Assembly (NCBI RefSeq): GCF_000955955.1
Contig: NZ_JYJG01000101.1
Coordinates: 1-60,527 of the forward strand
DNA from: Lentzea aerocolonigenes
GTDB lineage: Bacteria; Actinomycetota; Actinomycetes; Mycobacteriales; Pseudonocardiaceae
Length of the DNA stretch: 60,527 nt
Reading direction: 5' to 3'
The notes beneath the pieces were generated by a model. That model searched no databases and had not been told where the DNA came from. It worked only from the letters and a program-made list of their open reading frames with translations. Below, piece by piece: positions 9,056 through 16,667 of this stretch. The position numbers and the translations under genes were made by a program. Numbering within the stretch: position 1 is the first letter of the stretch; each line of letters starts with the position of its first letter.

Positions 9056-9537
9056 CGGCCGGTCAGCTTCCGCAGTCCCTCGACGATCGCCTCCGGCCGC
9101 GGCGGGCAACCCGGGATCTCCACGTCGACCGGCACCACATCCCGCACGGCACCGGCCACCCCGTAGGCTCCCGCGAACACGCCGCAGTCGCGGGCGCAGT
9201 CCCCCACCGCCACCACCAGCTTCGGCGCCGGGACCGCGTCGAACGTCCGCCGCAACGGCTCGGCCATGTTCCGCGTCACGACCCCCGTCACCAGCAACAC
9301 GTCGGCGTGCCGCGGCGAGGCCACCAGCCGCGCCCCGTACCGCTCGCCGTCGTGGACCGGCCCGAACGCCGACCCGATCTCGACCTCGCAGCCGTTGCAC
9401 GACCCCGCGTCAACGTGCCGGATCTGCACGGACCCACCCAGCACCGCGGCCCGCTCGGGCCGCTCACCGTCCGGCAGCGGAGGGGCCGGTTCGGCCACTC
9501 GCCCGGTCCGGCGGATCTTGCGCCACAAACTCAGCAC
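9052..9537 (-). CDS. NuoB-like [4Fe-4S] small subunit (HycG/HyfI-like, 161 aa)
   Basis: This is the first structural gene of the complex and carries the N2-type iron-sulfur cluster next to the quinone/active-site region. Cys47 and Cys50 (AGSCNGCE), Cys114 (VGDCARDC) and Cys144 (IPGCPPRPE) provide the four ligands, so the electron-transfer part looks intact although the partner large subunit lacks its metal site. GTG 9537 is preceded by GGGAG 8 bases upstream. No ferredoxin-type (HycB/HyfH) gene follows, as in the Rv0082-Rv0087 cluster. Confidence 0.88.
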   Translation of the reverse strand: MLSLWRKIRRTGRVAEPAPPLPDGERPERAAVLGGSVQIRHVDAGSCNGCEVEIGSAFGPVHDGERYGARLVASPRHADVLLVTGVVTRNMAEPLRRTFDAVPAPKLVVAVGDCARDCGVFAGAYGVAGAVRDVVPVDVEIPGCPPRPEAIVEGLRKLTGR

Positions 9538-9581
9538 GCTCTCACTCCCGCGATGGAGTCGGTCGACACGGAGAAGCAGGT

Positions 9582-9620
9582 GCGGTCACCCCGCCTCAGG
9601 GAGGGACGCGGGGTGACCGC
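9582..9620. terminator. 13-bp perfect hairpin between the ArsR gene and the NuoB-like gene
   Basis: GCGGTCACCCCGC (9582-9594) is the exact reverse complement of GCGGGGTGACCGC (9608-9620), with a 13-base loop. It sits 3 bases after the arsR stop and 45 bases before the NuoB-like start. It could terminate a short arsR transcript or attenuate read-through into the hyc operon. No U-tract is visible, which is common in GC-rich actinobacteria. Confidence 0.6.
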
Positions 9621-9623
9621 GGT

Positions 9624-9974
9624 TCAACCGGTGCGCGACACCGGCGGACTCGTCGCGCGGAGGTCCTCGAGCAGCTCGACCTGCCCGGACAGCACGACCG
9701 ACAGGATCCGGCGCGCGGCGACCAGCAGCTCCGCCACATGCGGACTGGTCAGCGAGTAGTACACCGCCCCACCTTCCTTGCGGGTGGTGACCAGCCCGGC
9801 GCGGCGCAGCACCGCCAGCTGCTGGGACAGGTTCGCGGGCTCGACACCCACCTGCGGCACCATCTCCGCGACCGCGTGCTCACGCAGGCTGAGCAGCTCC
9901 AGCACCCGGATCCGCGCCGGATGCCCGAGCGTCTTGAAGAACTCTGCTTTCAGCTGGTACAGCGGCTTGCTCAC
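9624..9974 (-). CDS. ArsR/SmtB-family repressor of the Ehr-like operon (116 aa)
   Basis: This is a compact winged-helix DNA-binding protein. VSKPLYQLKAEFFKTLGHPA opens the fold, VEPANLSQQLAVLRRAGLV is the recognition helix region and EGGAVYYSL the wing. There are no cysteines, so the classical thiol metal sites are absent and the inducer is not obvious. GTG 9974 has AAGGGG 8 bases upstream. It lies directly before the hyc genes in the same direction, as Rv0081 does in mycobacteria. A perfect dyad lies 55 bp upstream, which suggests autoregulation and control of the operon. Confidence 0.87.
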   Translation of the reverse strand: MSKPLYQLKAEFFKTLGHPARIRVLELLSLREHAVAEMVPQVGVEPANLSQQLAVLRRAGLVTTRKEGGAVYYSLTSPHVAELLVAARRILSVVLSGQVELLEDLRATSPPVSRTG

Positions 9975-10028
9975 CCGCGCACCCCTTCCCTGCTCGTGCG
10001 TTGCCGGCACTTGGTCGCAGGCTTCAGC

Positions 10029-10048
10029 ACTTGCTAACCTTAGCAAGT
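10029..10048. promoter_or_regulatory. ArsR operator, perfect inverted repeat
   Basis: ACTTGCTAACCTTAGCAAGT has two exact 9-base arms around CC. It lies between the divergent arsR gene (start 9974) and the receiver gene (start 10081), where an ArsR-family repressor would control both promoters. Size and symmetry fit ArsR/SmtB sites. Binding itself is inferred. Confidence 0.75.
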
Positions 10049-10080
10049 CTGAAACCGCGCAGCCCGATAGGACCACACCA

Positions 10081-10473
10081 GTGACCGGAACTCGCGACCC
10101 GCTGAGGGTTCTCGTCGCCGACGGATCGTCGTTCTTCCGCGACGCACTCCGGGAATTCCTGCGCGGCGCCTCCGACATCGATGTCGTCGCCGTCGCCGGC
10201 TCAGCGGACGACGCGATCCGCCTGGCCGAACAGCACCAGCCCGACATCGCCGTCGTGGACGTCCACCTGTCGGGCGACGGGTTGCACGCCATCCGCCGTA
10301 TCCACCAGAAGACACCCGCGGTGAAGCTCGTCGCGTTGTGGGGACTCATCGACGGGCCGTCCGAGACCGAACTCCGCGAGCTCGGCGTCGTCGAATACGT
10401 GATCAAAGGCGCGCCGAACCGCAAGATCCTGGCGGCCATCCGCCGTGCAGCCGAGGAAGGCGCCACTCTGTGA
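10081..10473 (+). CDS. Stand-alone response-regulator receiver domain (130 aa)
   Basis: This is a CheY-like receiver fold of the NarL/FixJ type with no output domain. RVLVADGSSFFRDALREFL starts the fold with Asp14 and Asp60 (AVVDVHLSGDG) is the phosphoacceptor. VEYVIKGAP holds the conserved Lys. At the usual Thr/Ser position the sequence is VALWG, so the switch residue looks altered. GTG 10081 is chosen because it begins the domain directly. The stop overlaps the DUF5313 gene start (GTGA). It diverges from arsR across the shared operator. It may act through protein contacts or be an unfinished two-component remnant. Confidence 0.75.
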   Translation: MTGTRDPLRVLVADGSSFFRDALREFLRGASDIDVVAVAGSADDAIRLAEQHQPDIAVVDVHLSGDGLHAIRRIHQKTPAVKLVALWGLIDGPSETELRELGVVEYVIKGAPNRKILAAIRRAAEEGATL

Positions 10474-10871
10474 CACTGCGTGGAACCAGACCCAATCCGG
10501 CCCAATGGCTGTGGTACGCGCTGGGCGGGCGACTGCCACAACGATGCAACCCGTGGGTCCTGCACGACGTCACCTGCCGCACCTGGGCGGTCCGGCACTT
10601 CGTGCGCGCGTTCTTCCAGATGTCGCCGATCCTGCTGCTGCTCCTGTTGCCAGGACCGCTCTACATCAGGATCCTGTCGATCCTGCTCGGCATGCTCGTC
10701 GGCTACTTCTACTCGATGACCTACATGTGGCACACCACCGAGCAACGCCTCGTCAAGCACGGCTTCGAAAGAGGACTCGGCGCCCAGACCCGCCGCGCCA
10801 AACACGCCGAGGCCGACGCCCTCGCCAAAGCAGCCTACGAACGGCGATACCGCAGCAACCACTCAGGTTGA
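10470..10871 (+). CDS. DUF5313 membrane protein (133 aa)
   Basis: This is an actinobacterial family of unknown function. The N-terminus shows NPAQWLWYALGGRLPQR and CNPWVLHDVTCRTWAVRHF. Two adjacent hydrophobic helices (about residues 45-80) follow, then YSMTYMWHTTEQRLVKHGF and a basic, charged tail. GTG 10470 overlaps the stop of the receiver gene by 4 bases, so the two are made together. The link between a soluble receiver and a membrane protein is suggestive of a small signalling unit, but nothing in the sequence proves it. Confidence 0.78.
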   Translation: MTLRGTRPNPAQWLWYALGGRLPQRCNPWVLHDVTCRTWAVRHFVRAFFQMSPILLLLLLPGPLYIRILSILLGMLVGYFYSMTYMWHTTEQRLVKHGFERGLGAQTRRAKHAEADALAKAAYERRYRSNHSG

Positions 10872-10925
10872 GCTCGCCCAACCCAGTGAGGATGGTGACG
10901 GCCGCGAGTTCGCGAAGGCGACGAC

Positions 10926-11352
10926 ATGACAGATGAACCAGTCGCGCCGCCCGGCGAGATCGATTTGACCCTGCGCCGGTGGCACGCCGATTGCCGTTGC
11001 CCACAGCCGGAACCTCCTCAACGGAGACCAGCTCATCGCCGTCGTCGAACTCGACCAACCCCAGTCCCAGCACAACGAACTGCGGTCGTCACGACGGCCC
11101 GCCGCCGTTGGAGGACAGCTACCGCCCCGCACCGCCACCGGGTCGAGCCCACTCAGCCATCTCTTCGTCCAGGGCCTCGTCGCGGCCGACAGCTTCACCG
11201 ATCCTGAGACGTGGGAGAAGTTCCGCCAGGTCGTGGCTCAGCAGGATCCCGAGCGCGCAAGCCGGCTGGGAACACATCCAGGAAGCCTGGTCTTCGCGAT
11301 CCACCACAGCGACAAGAAGCTCTCGGCGGGCAACCTCTTCACCTTCGCCTAG
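10926..11352 (+). pseudogene. Unrecognised gene with a frameshift (about 142 codons)
   Basis: ATG 10926 opens MTDEPVAPPGEIDLTLRR. The codon pattern then moves to the next frame near 10975-10982 (GGTPIAVAHSRNLLNGDQ) and runs to TAG 11350-11352 through HLFVQGLVAADSFTDPETW and LVFAIHHSDKKLSAGNLF. That second frame has a stop at 10966, so it cannot contain the start. No family was recognised. One base lost in a formerly whole gene is the simplest reading. Confidence 0.45.
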
Positions 11353-11907
11353 TCAACCCTGGTGTCCGCGTGGACAACGCTCACGACCTGCGGAATCCCG
11401 GTGCACGTCGCCGTCATTCCGTGACTCGGGCCACCGTGCCGTCTGACGTCGAAATGCGCGGAAGCGTTGCCAGATGCGAACTTCTGCCGATCGGAGTCAG
11501 TGCCGAACGCATCCAGGACGACGGCGACCTCATCCTCCTGCTGGGCGAGGTCGCCGCGCACATCCCGCCCTGGCTCGGCGCGGCCGGCGACGCCCCGTCG
11601 AACTCCTGGTCCTCTTCGGACGATCAGGCATGGGCGGCGGTCCTGGGCTCAATCTCGGCGTGCAGGGGCGTATTTCCCGGCACACACACCGCGCGTCGTC
11701 TCATGGCTCATGAACCGACCCGCCGCGGACGCGCTGCGGGAGGCGTGGAGCGGCGCGCGACGAGCAGGTGGAGCTCGCCTGCGGTGGGGTCGCGGTCGCA
11801 CCGGCACCGCGCAGACGCGCCTGGCCGACCTGGACAGGGTCCCGGCCGCCGAAGCGGTCGAGACGCCGTGGCAGCGCCGCCACGTCGCCCGCTTCGAGGC
11901 GTTGTAG
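11353..11907 (+). other. Decayed stretch with coding remnants
   Basis: About 550 bases without an intact gene. One frame reads VSAERIQDDGDLILLLGEV and then breaks near 11590. The neighbouring frame continues with PVELLVLFGRSGMGGG. From ATG 11710 a 65-codon frame (MNRPAADALREAW ... HVARFEAL) runs to 11907 with normal GC-rich third positions but no ribosome site. These look like pieces of one or two degraded genes; the last could be a real short gene. Confidence 0.35.
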
Positions 11908-11924
11908 GACCGTCCCGGACGGTC
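11908..11924. terminator. Short hairpin at the end of the cold-shock gene
   Basis: GACCGTC-CCG-GACGGTC is a perfect 7-bp stem with a 3-base loop. It overlaps the stop codon of the minus-strand cold-shock gene and the end of the plus-strand remnant, so it could terminate both. Confidence 0.45.
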
Positions 11925-12861
11925 AGGCGTGCTCGACGGCATCGGCCTGCGGGCCCCGGTCGCTCTGCCGGATGCGGAAGCGCACCCGCTCCCCGGCCAC
12001 CAGTGGCTCGCCGGAGACCACCGAGACGTGCACGAAGAGATCGGGCCCGCCCGCGTCGGGGGTGATGAAACCGAAGCCGCGGTCCGCGTCGTAGCGGGCC
12101 ACCGTGCCGTCGCCGGCGCGGGCTGCGGGCCGGGTGGCCGAACGGGCCTGGCTGGGGGCCGCGGCGGCCTCCACCGGCTCGCCGGTGGCCACGAACCGCA
12201 CCTCGCGCGCCTGACGACCCTGGTCCACGGTGACCGTGGTGAACGAGACCCGGTCGCCCTCGGCCGGCAGATACACCTCGTCGACCAGGGCGCGCCCGTG
12301 CAGGAAGACATCACCCACCCCGTCGTCGGCGGCCACGAAGCCGAACGACTTCTCCTCGTCGAACCACAGGACGGAGCCGTCGGCGCCGTCGCCGGGCGCG
12401 ACCAGAGGGGCCCTGCGGACCCCGGCGTCGAAGCTCAGCGGCACCAGGTGCTGGGCCTGCGGCCCCTTCTCCCCGGCGATGACGACGAAGGCCACCCGCT
12501 GCCCGGCCGCGAGGACTCCCCCGGTGACGATGGCGGAGGAGTGCACGAACACCTCCGCACCCCCGCCGTCCGGCGCGGCGAACCCGTAGCCCTTGGCCGG
12601 CTCGTACCAGGAGACGGTCGCGAGCACACCCAGGGCCGCGTCGGGCGCGACGTCCCCGGTGACGGCGACGTGCAGCGCCTGCGGACCGCGGGGCCCCTCA
12701 CCGGTCTCGAACTCCACCGTCTGGCCCTCGCGCAGCGCCTTGGCCGCGCCCTCGCCCCGCACCTGCGAGACGTGCACGAAGATGTCGGCGCTGCCGTCAT
12801 CCGGGGCGAGGAAGCCGAAGCCGCGCTCGAGGTCGTACCAGCGGACGGTTCCCTGCTGCAC
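11923..12861 (-). CDS. Protein made of four tandem cold-shock domains (312 aa)
   Basis: Four nucleic-acid-binding CSD units follow each other. CSD1 is about 1-68 (RGFGFL 13-18, IFVH 27-30). CSD2 is about 80-145 (KGYGF 90-94, VFVH 104-107). CSD3 is about 161-228 (SFGFV 172-176, VFLH 185-188). CSD4 is about 250-312 (RGFGFI 261-266, LFVH 275-278). Each keeps RNP1- and RNP2-like motifs and the GPQA(L/Q) end strand. CSD3 has lost the RNP1 basic-Gly pair (KS instead of KG). Ordinary bacterial Csp proteins are single 65-70 residue domains. GTG 12861 (VQQGTVRWYD) has AGGAG 6 bases upstream. It is probably a single-gene unit binding RNA or single-stranded DNA. Confidence 0.88.
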   Translation of the reverse strand: MQQGTVRWYDLERGFGFLAPDDGSADIFVHVSQVRGEGAAKALREGQTVEFETGEGPRGPQALHVAVTGDVAPDAALGVLATVSWYEPAKGYGFAAPDGGGAEVFVHSSAIVTGGVLAAGQRVAFVVIAGEKGPQAQHLVPLSFDAGVRRAPLVAPGDGADGSVLWFDEEKSFGFVAADDGVGDVFLHGRALVDEVYLPAEGDRVSFTTVTVDQGRQAREVRFVATGEPVEAAAAPSQARSATRPAARAGDGTVARYDADRGFGFITPDAGGPDLFVHVSVVSGEPLVAGERVRFRIRQSDRGPQADAVEHA

Positions 12862-13347
12862 TGTGCACTCCTGGTCTCGCGGGTGGTCGGGGGCCAGTGT
12901 CCCAGGCGCGTATGTACATCCTGATCCCGGCGCCCGGCAGCTCCGCCGTGAGTACATCGCCGGAGTCGCCGAGTTCGCGCCTGTCACCAGCCGCTGCCCG
13001 AGTATGTGGACGTGTGGGGCCAAAACCTGTGCCTGGTGGTCTGACCTGCGCCTCAGGCCGCCGCAGATTCGTACTCGTTGATCAAGCCGCCGATTACTCG
13101 CCGACGATGAACGACGCTACAGCCTGATTCTGTGAGCGGGTCACCGGGCCGTGGTGGAGTGCGCTGAAGCCGAGGGTCACGTTCGTTGGTCAGCAGTGTT
13201 CCATTAGATAGCCGACATCGCGAATGACCAAAGATTGAAATACGCCGACTGGCCCTCATACTGGTTTCGAGCTGTCCAATAGCGCTCGTGACGGCCGTCT
13301 TCCCGTTTCCGTGTTCGCCGGCTTCTACGGGCGGCGCGGGCTCTCGA
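12862..13347. other. Gene-poor spacer, partly AT-rich
   Basis: About 490 bases hold the promoter region of the cold-shock gene and an unusually AT-rich patch (about 13190-13270). A minus-strand frame of about 109 codons (13382-13053) crosses it and ends in GGLINEYESAAA. That tail is vaguely like the end of some transposases, but the body of the frame has no recognisable domain. No intact gene is called. Confidence 0.4.
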
Positions 13348-13815
13348 TCACCTGGTAGCTCGTGCGGCGGTGAGCGACTCACCCAGTGTCCAGACGCACA
13401 CGCCCAGCAGCACCAGGTCCTTGAGCAGGAACTGGCCTGGATTTCCCGACAGCACCGGTAGCGGCCCGGCCAGTTGCTGAACGACTCCGGTCGTCGTGAA
13501 CAGGAAGCTCAGGGTGCCCAGGAACAGGACGATGGCCACGCCGCTGCCGACGGCGGAGACACGCGGCCAGAACGGGCGAACCGCGATCAGCGCGGCGGCG
13601 ATGATCTCCGTCGTGCCCAGCGCGTACGCCACGGTGTCGGGACTGAGGAAGTCGTAGATCCAACTCAGCAGCGGGCTGTCCATGACCAGCCGGTGTGCCT
13701 CCATCTTGACGAACTTCCCGGCGCCGATCCACGCGAGCACCACGACCAGGGCGTACCGGCTGAACCACTGACCGGCGACAGACAACTGATGACCTGCGTT
13801 TTCGTTGAACACCAC
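13348..13815 (-). CDS. DUF417 (YkgB/RclC-like) membrane protein (155 aa)
   Basis: This is a four-helix inner-membrane protein of the family that includes E. coli YkgB and RclC. RclC is linked there to reactive-chlorine resistance. WFSRYALVVVLAWIGAGKF forms the first helix and is followed by HRLVMDSPLLSWIYDFLSP, a family-like loop. Further helices appear at ALGTTEIIAAALIAV, VGSGVAIVLFLGTLSFLF and FLLKDLVLLGVCVWTLGES. Tandem GTG codons at 13815/13812 are the likely start. It is slightly shorter than YkgB. It appears to stand alone. Confidence 0.75.
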   Translation of the reverse strand: MVFNENAGHQLSVAGQWFSRYALVVVLAWIGAGKFVKMEAHRLVMDSPLLSWIYDFLSPDTVAYALGTTEIIAAALIAVRPFWPRVSAVGSGVAIVLFLGTLSFLFTTTGVVQQLAGPLPVLSGNPGQFLLKDLVLLGVCVWTLGESLTAARATR

Positions 13816-13828
13816 GTCGAGCCTATGA

Positions 13829-13863
13829 ATCGGAACGGCCCCACGCCGGGAGCACGTTCCGAT
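13829..13863. promoter_or_regulatory. Inverted repeat upstream of the DUF417 gene
   Basis: ATCGGAACG (13829-13837) and CGTTCCGAT (13855-13863) are exact reverse complements separated by 17 bases. The element lies between the end of the lectin-fold gene and the start of the DUF417 gene, both on the minus strand. It could be an operator for the latter or a terminator for the former. Confidence 0.4.
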
Positions 13864-13896
13864 GTCACAGACCCGTAAGATCCACAACCCGCCGGG

Positions 13897-14628
13897 TCAG
13901 CGTCCGACGCGCCTGACCCGGAGCCCGGAGAAGTACCCGACGGTGCCGGACTCGATCCAGAACCCGACGCCCCCTCGCTGCTCAGGCCCCAGCTTCAGGT
14001 CGTTGACGACGAGCGAGGGTCGCGGGGCGCCGTTGACGAACAGCTTCGCCTGCGACCCGCGCACGTCGATCCGCATGTGGATCCACTCCTGCACATCGAT
14101 GTCCACGTAGGACTCGTACTTCTCCGGCTCCTCCTTGCGCAACTTGGGGAAGAGGAAGTCGGGGTACGCGAAGTACTGGATGCTGTGGTTGCGGCGCACC
14201 TGGTCCTCCACCTGGCTGTTGACCGGGCGCAGGTAGATGTTCTCGAACCGCTTCTCGGCGTCGATCCGGAACGAGATGCCGATGAAGCCGCGCGCGTAGG
14301 ACGGCGCGTCCGGCGCCAGCTTGCTCGCCACGTACGCGTCGATGGTGCCGTCGTGGAAGTCGAAGTCCTTCCACGCCATGAAGTCCCGGTCGGTCAGAAC
14401 CTCCTTCGCGGGGTCCTGGTAGGCCGAGCTGGGCATGGTCATCTCGACGGCGCCGCGTCCTTTGTAGACGGTCTGGCGCAGGGACACGCGGGACACGGTG
14501 AAGGCGTTCACAGATCGTTCCTCGGCTGCGGCGTTCGCGGTGCCACCGGCGAGCAGGACGGCACCGGCGCCCGCGGTGGCCTTCAGCAGGGTACGGCGCG
14601 TTGTGACGGGGGCGGGAAGTTCGGACAC
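13897..14628 (-). CDS. Tat-exported lectin/glucanase-fold protein (243 aa)
   Basis: The N-terminus carries a twin-arginine signal (TTRRTLLKATAGAGAVLLAG, then GTANA), so the folded protein is exported. The mature part is beta-rich. DFDFHDGTIDAYVAS, FIGISFRIDAEKRFENIYLRP, EWIHMRIDVRGSQAKLFVNG and GVGFWIESGTVGYFSGLRV are typical of concanavalin-like/DUF1080-type sugar-binding sandwiches. No clear catalytic pair is seen. GTG 14628 has GGAGG 4 bases upstream. It follows the RidA-like gene by 28 bases, so it is probably the last gene of an ALDH-RidA-lectin operon. Confidence 0.7.
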   Translation of the reverse strand: MSELPAPVTTRRTLLKATAGAGAVLLAGGTANAAAEERSVNAFTVSRVSLRQTVYKGRGAVEMTMPSSAYQDPAKEVLTDRDFMAWKDFDFHDGTIDAYVASKLAPDAPSYARGFIGISFRIDAEKRFENIYLRPVNSQVEDQVRRNHSIQYFAYPDFLFPKLRKEEPEKYESYVDIDVQEWIHMRIDVRGSQAKLFVNGAPRPSLVVNDLKLGPEQRGGVGFWIESGTVGYFSGLRVRRVGR

Positions 14629-14656
14629 GGATCCTCCGTGGAAGAAATGGGGGTTC

Positions 14657-15142
14657 TCAGGCATCGCGGGCGATCGCGAAGGCCTCGATCTCCATCAGGA
14701 ACTCGGGACGGGCCAGGGCGACCACCTGGACGGCGGTGGCGGCCGGTGGCGGCAGTGTGCCGAGCACCTGGTCGCGGACCGCGCGGATCGACGGCATGTA
14801 GGCGATGTCGGTCACGTAGATGTTCAACGACAGGACGTCGGCGAACGTCGAACCCACGGCCTGCAGGCAGCGGCGGAGGTTCTCGAAGACCTGGCGGGCC
14901 TGGGCCGCCGGGTCCGCGGGGCCGACGATCTTGCCGGTCTCGTCCAGTGCCACCTGCCCGGCGATGGCCGCGAACCGGCCCTCGCCCCAGACGACGTTGC
15001 TGTAGCCGACTCCCGGAGCGACGCCGGCCGGCTGGGGGTGACCGATTCGGTCTTCCTTCGGTGCGGCCGCCGCGGCGGACATCGAAGCGGCCAGCCCGAA
15101 GGCCGCGGCGCTGCCGGACAGCACCGCACGACGGTCGATCAT
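14657..15142 (-). CDS. Tat-exported RidA-family protein lacking the catalytic arginine (161 aa)
   Basis: RidA proteins hydrolyse reactive enamines/imines in the cytosol. Here a twin-arginine leader (IDRRAVLSGSAAAFG) precedes the RidA fold. GRFAAIAGQVALDETG, FENLRRCLQAVGSTFADVL, LNIYVTDIAYM and LMEIEAFAIA are all family-like. At the position of the catalytic Arg the sequence is PAAT (133-136), with Ala135 instead of Arg. Deaminase activity is therefore doubtful. The start overlaps the ALDH stop (ATGA), so the two are coupled. Export of a RidA protein is unusual; the true role may be binding or an amidase-independent step. Confidence 0.8.
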   Translation of the reverse strand: MIDRRAVLSGSAAAFGLAASMSAAAAAPKEDRIGHPQPAGVAPGVGYSNVVWGEGRFAAIAGQVALDETGKIVGPADPAAQARQVFENLRRCLQAVGSTFADVLSLNIYVTDIAYMPSIRAVRDQVLGTLPPPAATAVQVVALARPEFLMEIEAFAIARDA

Positions 15143-16575
15143 GCCTGCTCCAATCGGGGTGCGGCGTGGACGAGGTGCTTGGTCTCCTGGAACTCCTCCA
15201 GGCCGCGCACCCCGTTGAGGCGGCCGATGCCGGACTGCTTGAAGCCGCCCTCCTCGAACTGGTCGTGCACCACGGCCCAGGTGTTGGTCCACACCGTGCC
15301 GGCCTTGATCTCCCTGCCGACGCGCAACGGCCGGTCGACGTCGCGGGTCCAGATAGACGCGGCCAAGCCGTACTCCGTGGCGTTCGCGCGCGTGATCGCC
15401 TCGGCCTCGGTGTCGAACACCTCGAAGGTGGCGACGGGACCGAACACCTCCTGCTGGACGATCGGGGTGCCGAGATCCGCGACCTCCACCAGGGACGGGG
15501 AGAGAAAGGCGCCGTTTCGCTTGCCCTGCACCAGAACCGTGGCGTAGGAGGCGGCGTCCTCGACGAAGCGCTCGACGCGTGCGGCGTTCTGTTCGTCGAT
15601 CATCGCGCCCATCTCGGTGGCCGGGTCCTCCCCCGGCCCGACCTCGACGGCTTCGAGGGCCTCGGTGAGCCGCACGCGCAGCTCGGCCGCGATGCCGCGC
15701 TGGGCGAGAACCCGGCTGCCCGCCATGCAGAACTGCCCGGCGAACGTGGTGACTGCCCTGGTGAGCACGGGCACCACGGCGTCGAGGTCGGCGTCGTCGA
15801 AGACGATCATCGGGGACTTGCCGCCGAGTTCCAGCGACAGGCGCTTCAACGTGGCAGCACCCTGTTCCGCGATCTTGCGGCCGACGGCGGTGGACCCGGT
15901 GTAGCTCAGAACGTCCACATCGGACGATGACACCAGCAGCGGGGCACCGTCGTTGCCGGACTCGGTGAAGAGGTTCACCACCCCGGCGGGCAGGCTGGTC
16001 GTCGCCGCCACGACCTCGCTCAGCAGGCCGTTGACCAGACCGGTCTGGCCCGGCATCTTCATCGCGACGGTGCAACCGGCGGCGAGCGCGGGAGCGAAGG
16101 ACCGCACGGCGAGCACGACCGGCGAGTTCCACGGCACGATCACGCCGGCGACACCGATCGGCTCGCGCAGCGTCATGGAGTACAGGCCGGGCTTGACCTC
16201 CGCGGCGGCACCGCGGTCCGTGAGCGCGAGCGCCGCGTAGTAGCGCAGCTTCGGAACGGTCAGGGCGATCTCGAACCCGGCTTCGGCCAGGGGCTTGCCG
16301 TTCTCGCGGGCGAGGAGGCGGACGAACTCGTCGCGGCGCGCGTCGAGGAGGTCGGCCATCTCGAACAGGGCCTGGGCGCGGAGGTGGCGGTCGCCGGCCC
16401 AGGCGGTGGTGTCGAACGCGTGGCGGGCGGCGGAGATGGCGGACTTGGCCTCCTCCGCGCCGCCGTCGGCGTAGGTGCCGAGCACCTCACCGGTGGCGGG
16501 GTTGCGGGACTCGCTGCGGGTGCCGGAATCGGCCCACTGGCCGGCGAGGAAGTGGCGTGCGTGCGGGAGGCTCAT
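15139..16575 (-). CDS. NAD(P)-dependent aldehyde dehydrogenase (478 aa)
   Basis: This oxidises an aldehyde to its acid in the cytosol. It is a full-length ALDH: GVAGVIVPWNSPVVLAVRS is the cofactor-binding loop, SYTGSTAVGRKIAEQ the second glycine loop, LELGGKSP carries the catalytic Glu and FAGQFCMAGSRV the catalytic Cys. FGPVATFEVFDTE and SGIGRLNGVRGLEEF close the fold. The substrate cannot be read from the sequence; the neighbouring aromatic genes suggest an aromatic or semialdehyde substrate. ATG 16575 begins the operon, 92 bases after the LuxR regulator. Confidence 0.9.
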   Translation of the reverse strand: MSLPHARHFLAGQWADSGTRSESRNPATGEVLGTYADGGAEEAKSAISAARHAFDTTAWAGDRHLRAQALFEMADLLDARRDEFVRLLARENGKPLAEAGFEIALTVPKLRYYAALALTDRGAAAEVKPGLYSMTLREPIGVAGVIVPWNSPVVLAVRSFAPALAAGCTVAMKMPGQTGLVNGLLSEVVAATTSLPAGVVNLFTESGNDGAPLLVSSSDVDVLSYTGSTAVGRKIAEQGAATLKRLSLELGGKSPMIVFDDADLDAVVPVLTRAVTTFAGQFCMAGSRVLAQRGIAAELRVRLTEALEAVEVGPGEDPATEMGAMIDEQNAARVERFVEDAASYATVLVQGKRNGAFLSPSLVEVADLGTPIVQQEVFGPVATFEVFDTEAEAITRANATEYGLAASIWTRDVDRPLRVGREIKAGTVWTNTWAVVHDQFEEGGFKQSGIGRLNGVRGLEEFQETKHLVHAAPRLEQA

Positions 16576-16667
16576 CGGGAGACGTTTCCTTGGTGTCGTG
16601 CCGTTGCTGGTCGGGCACCAGCGACGGTACGAAGATCAACCGAGGAGCGAATCGGCCACGGTATCCG

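Noticed and set aside
2530..9537. Functional hydrogenase-4 or formate hydrogenlyase
   Set aside because: The four [NiFe] cysteines are missing and there is no formate dehydrogenase, ferredoxin subunit or maturation gene.
13053..13382. Minus-strand frame ending GGLINEYESAAA as a transposase relic
   Set aside because: Only the last dozen residues look transposase-like. No DDE motif, inverted repeats or target duplication were seen, so it was left as spacer.
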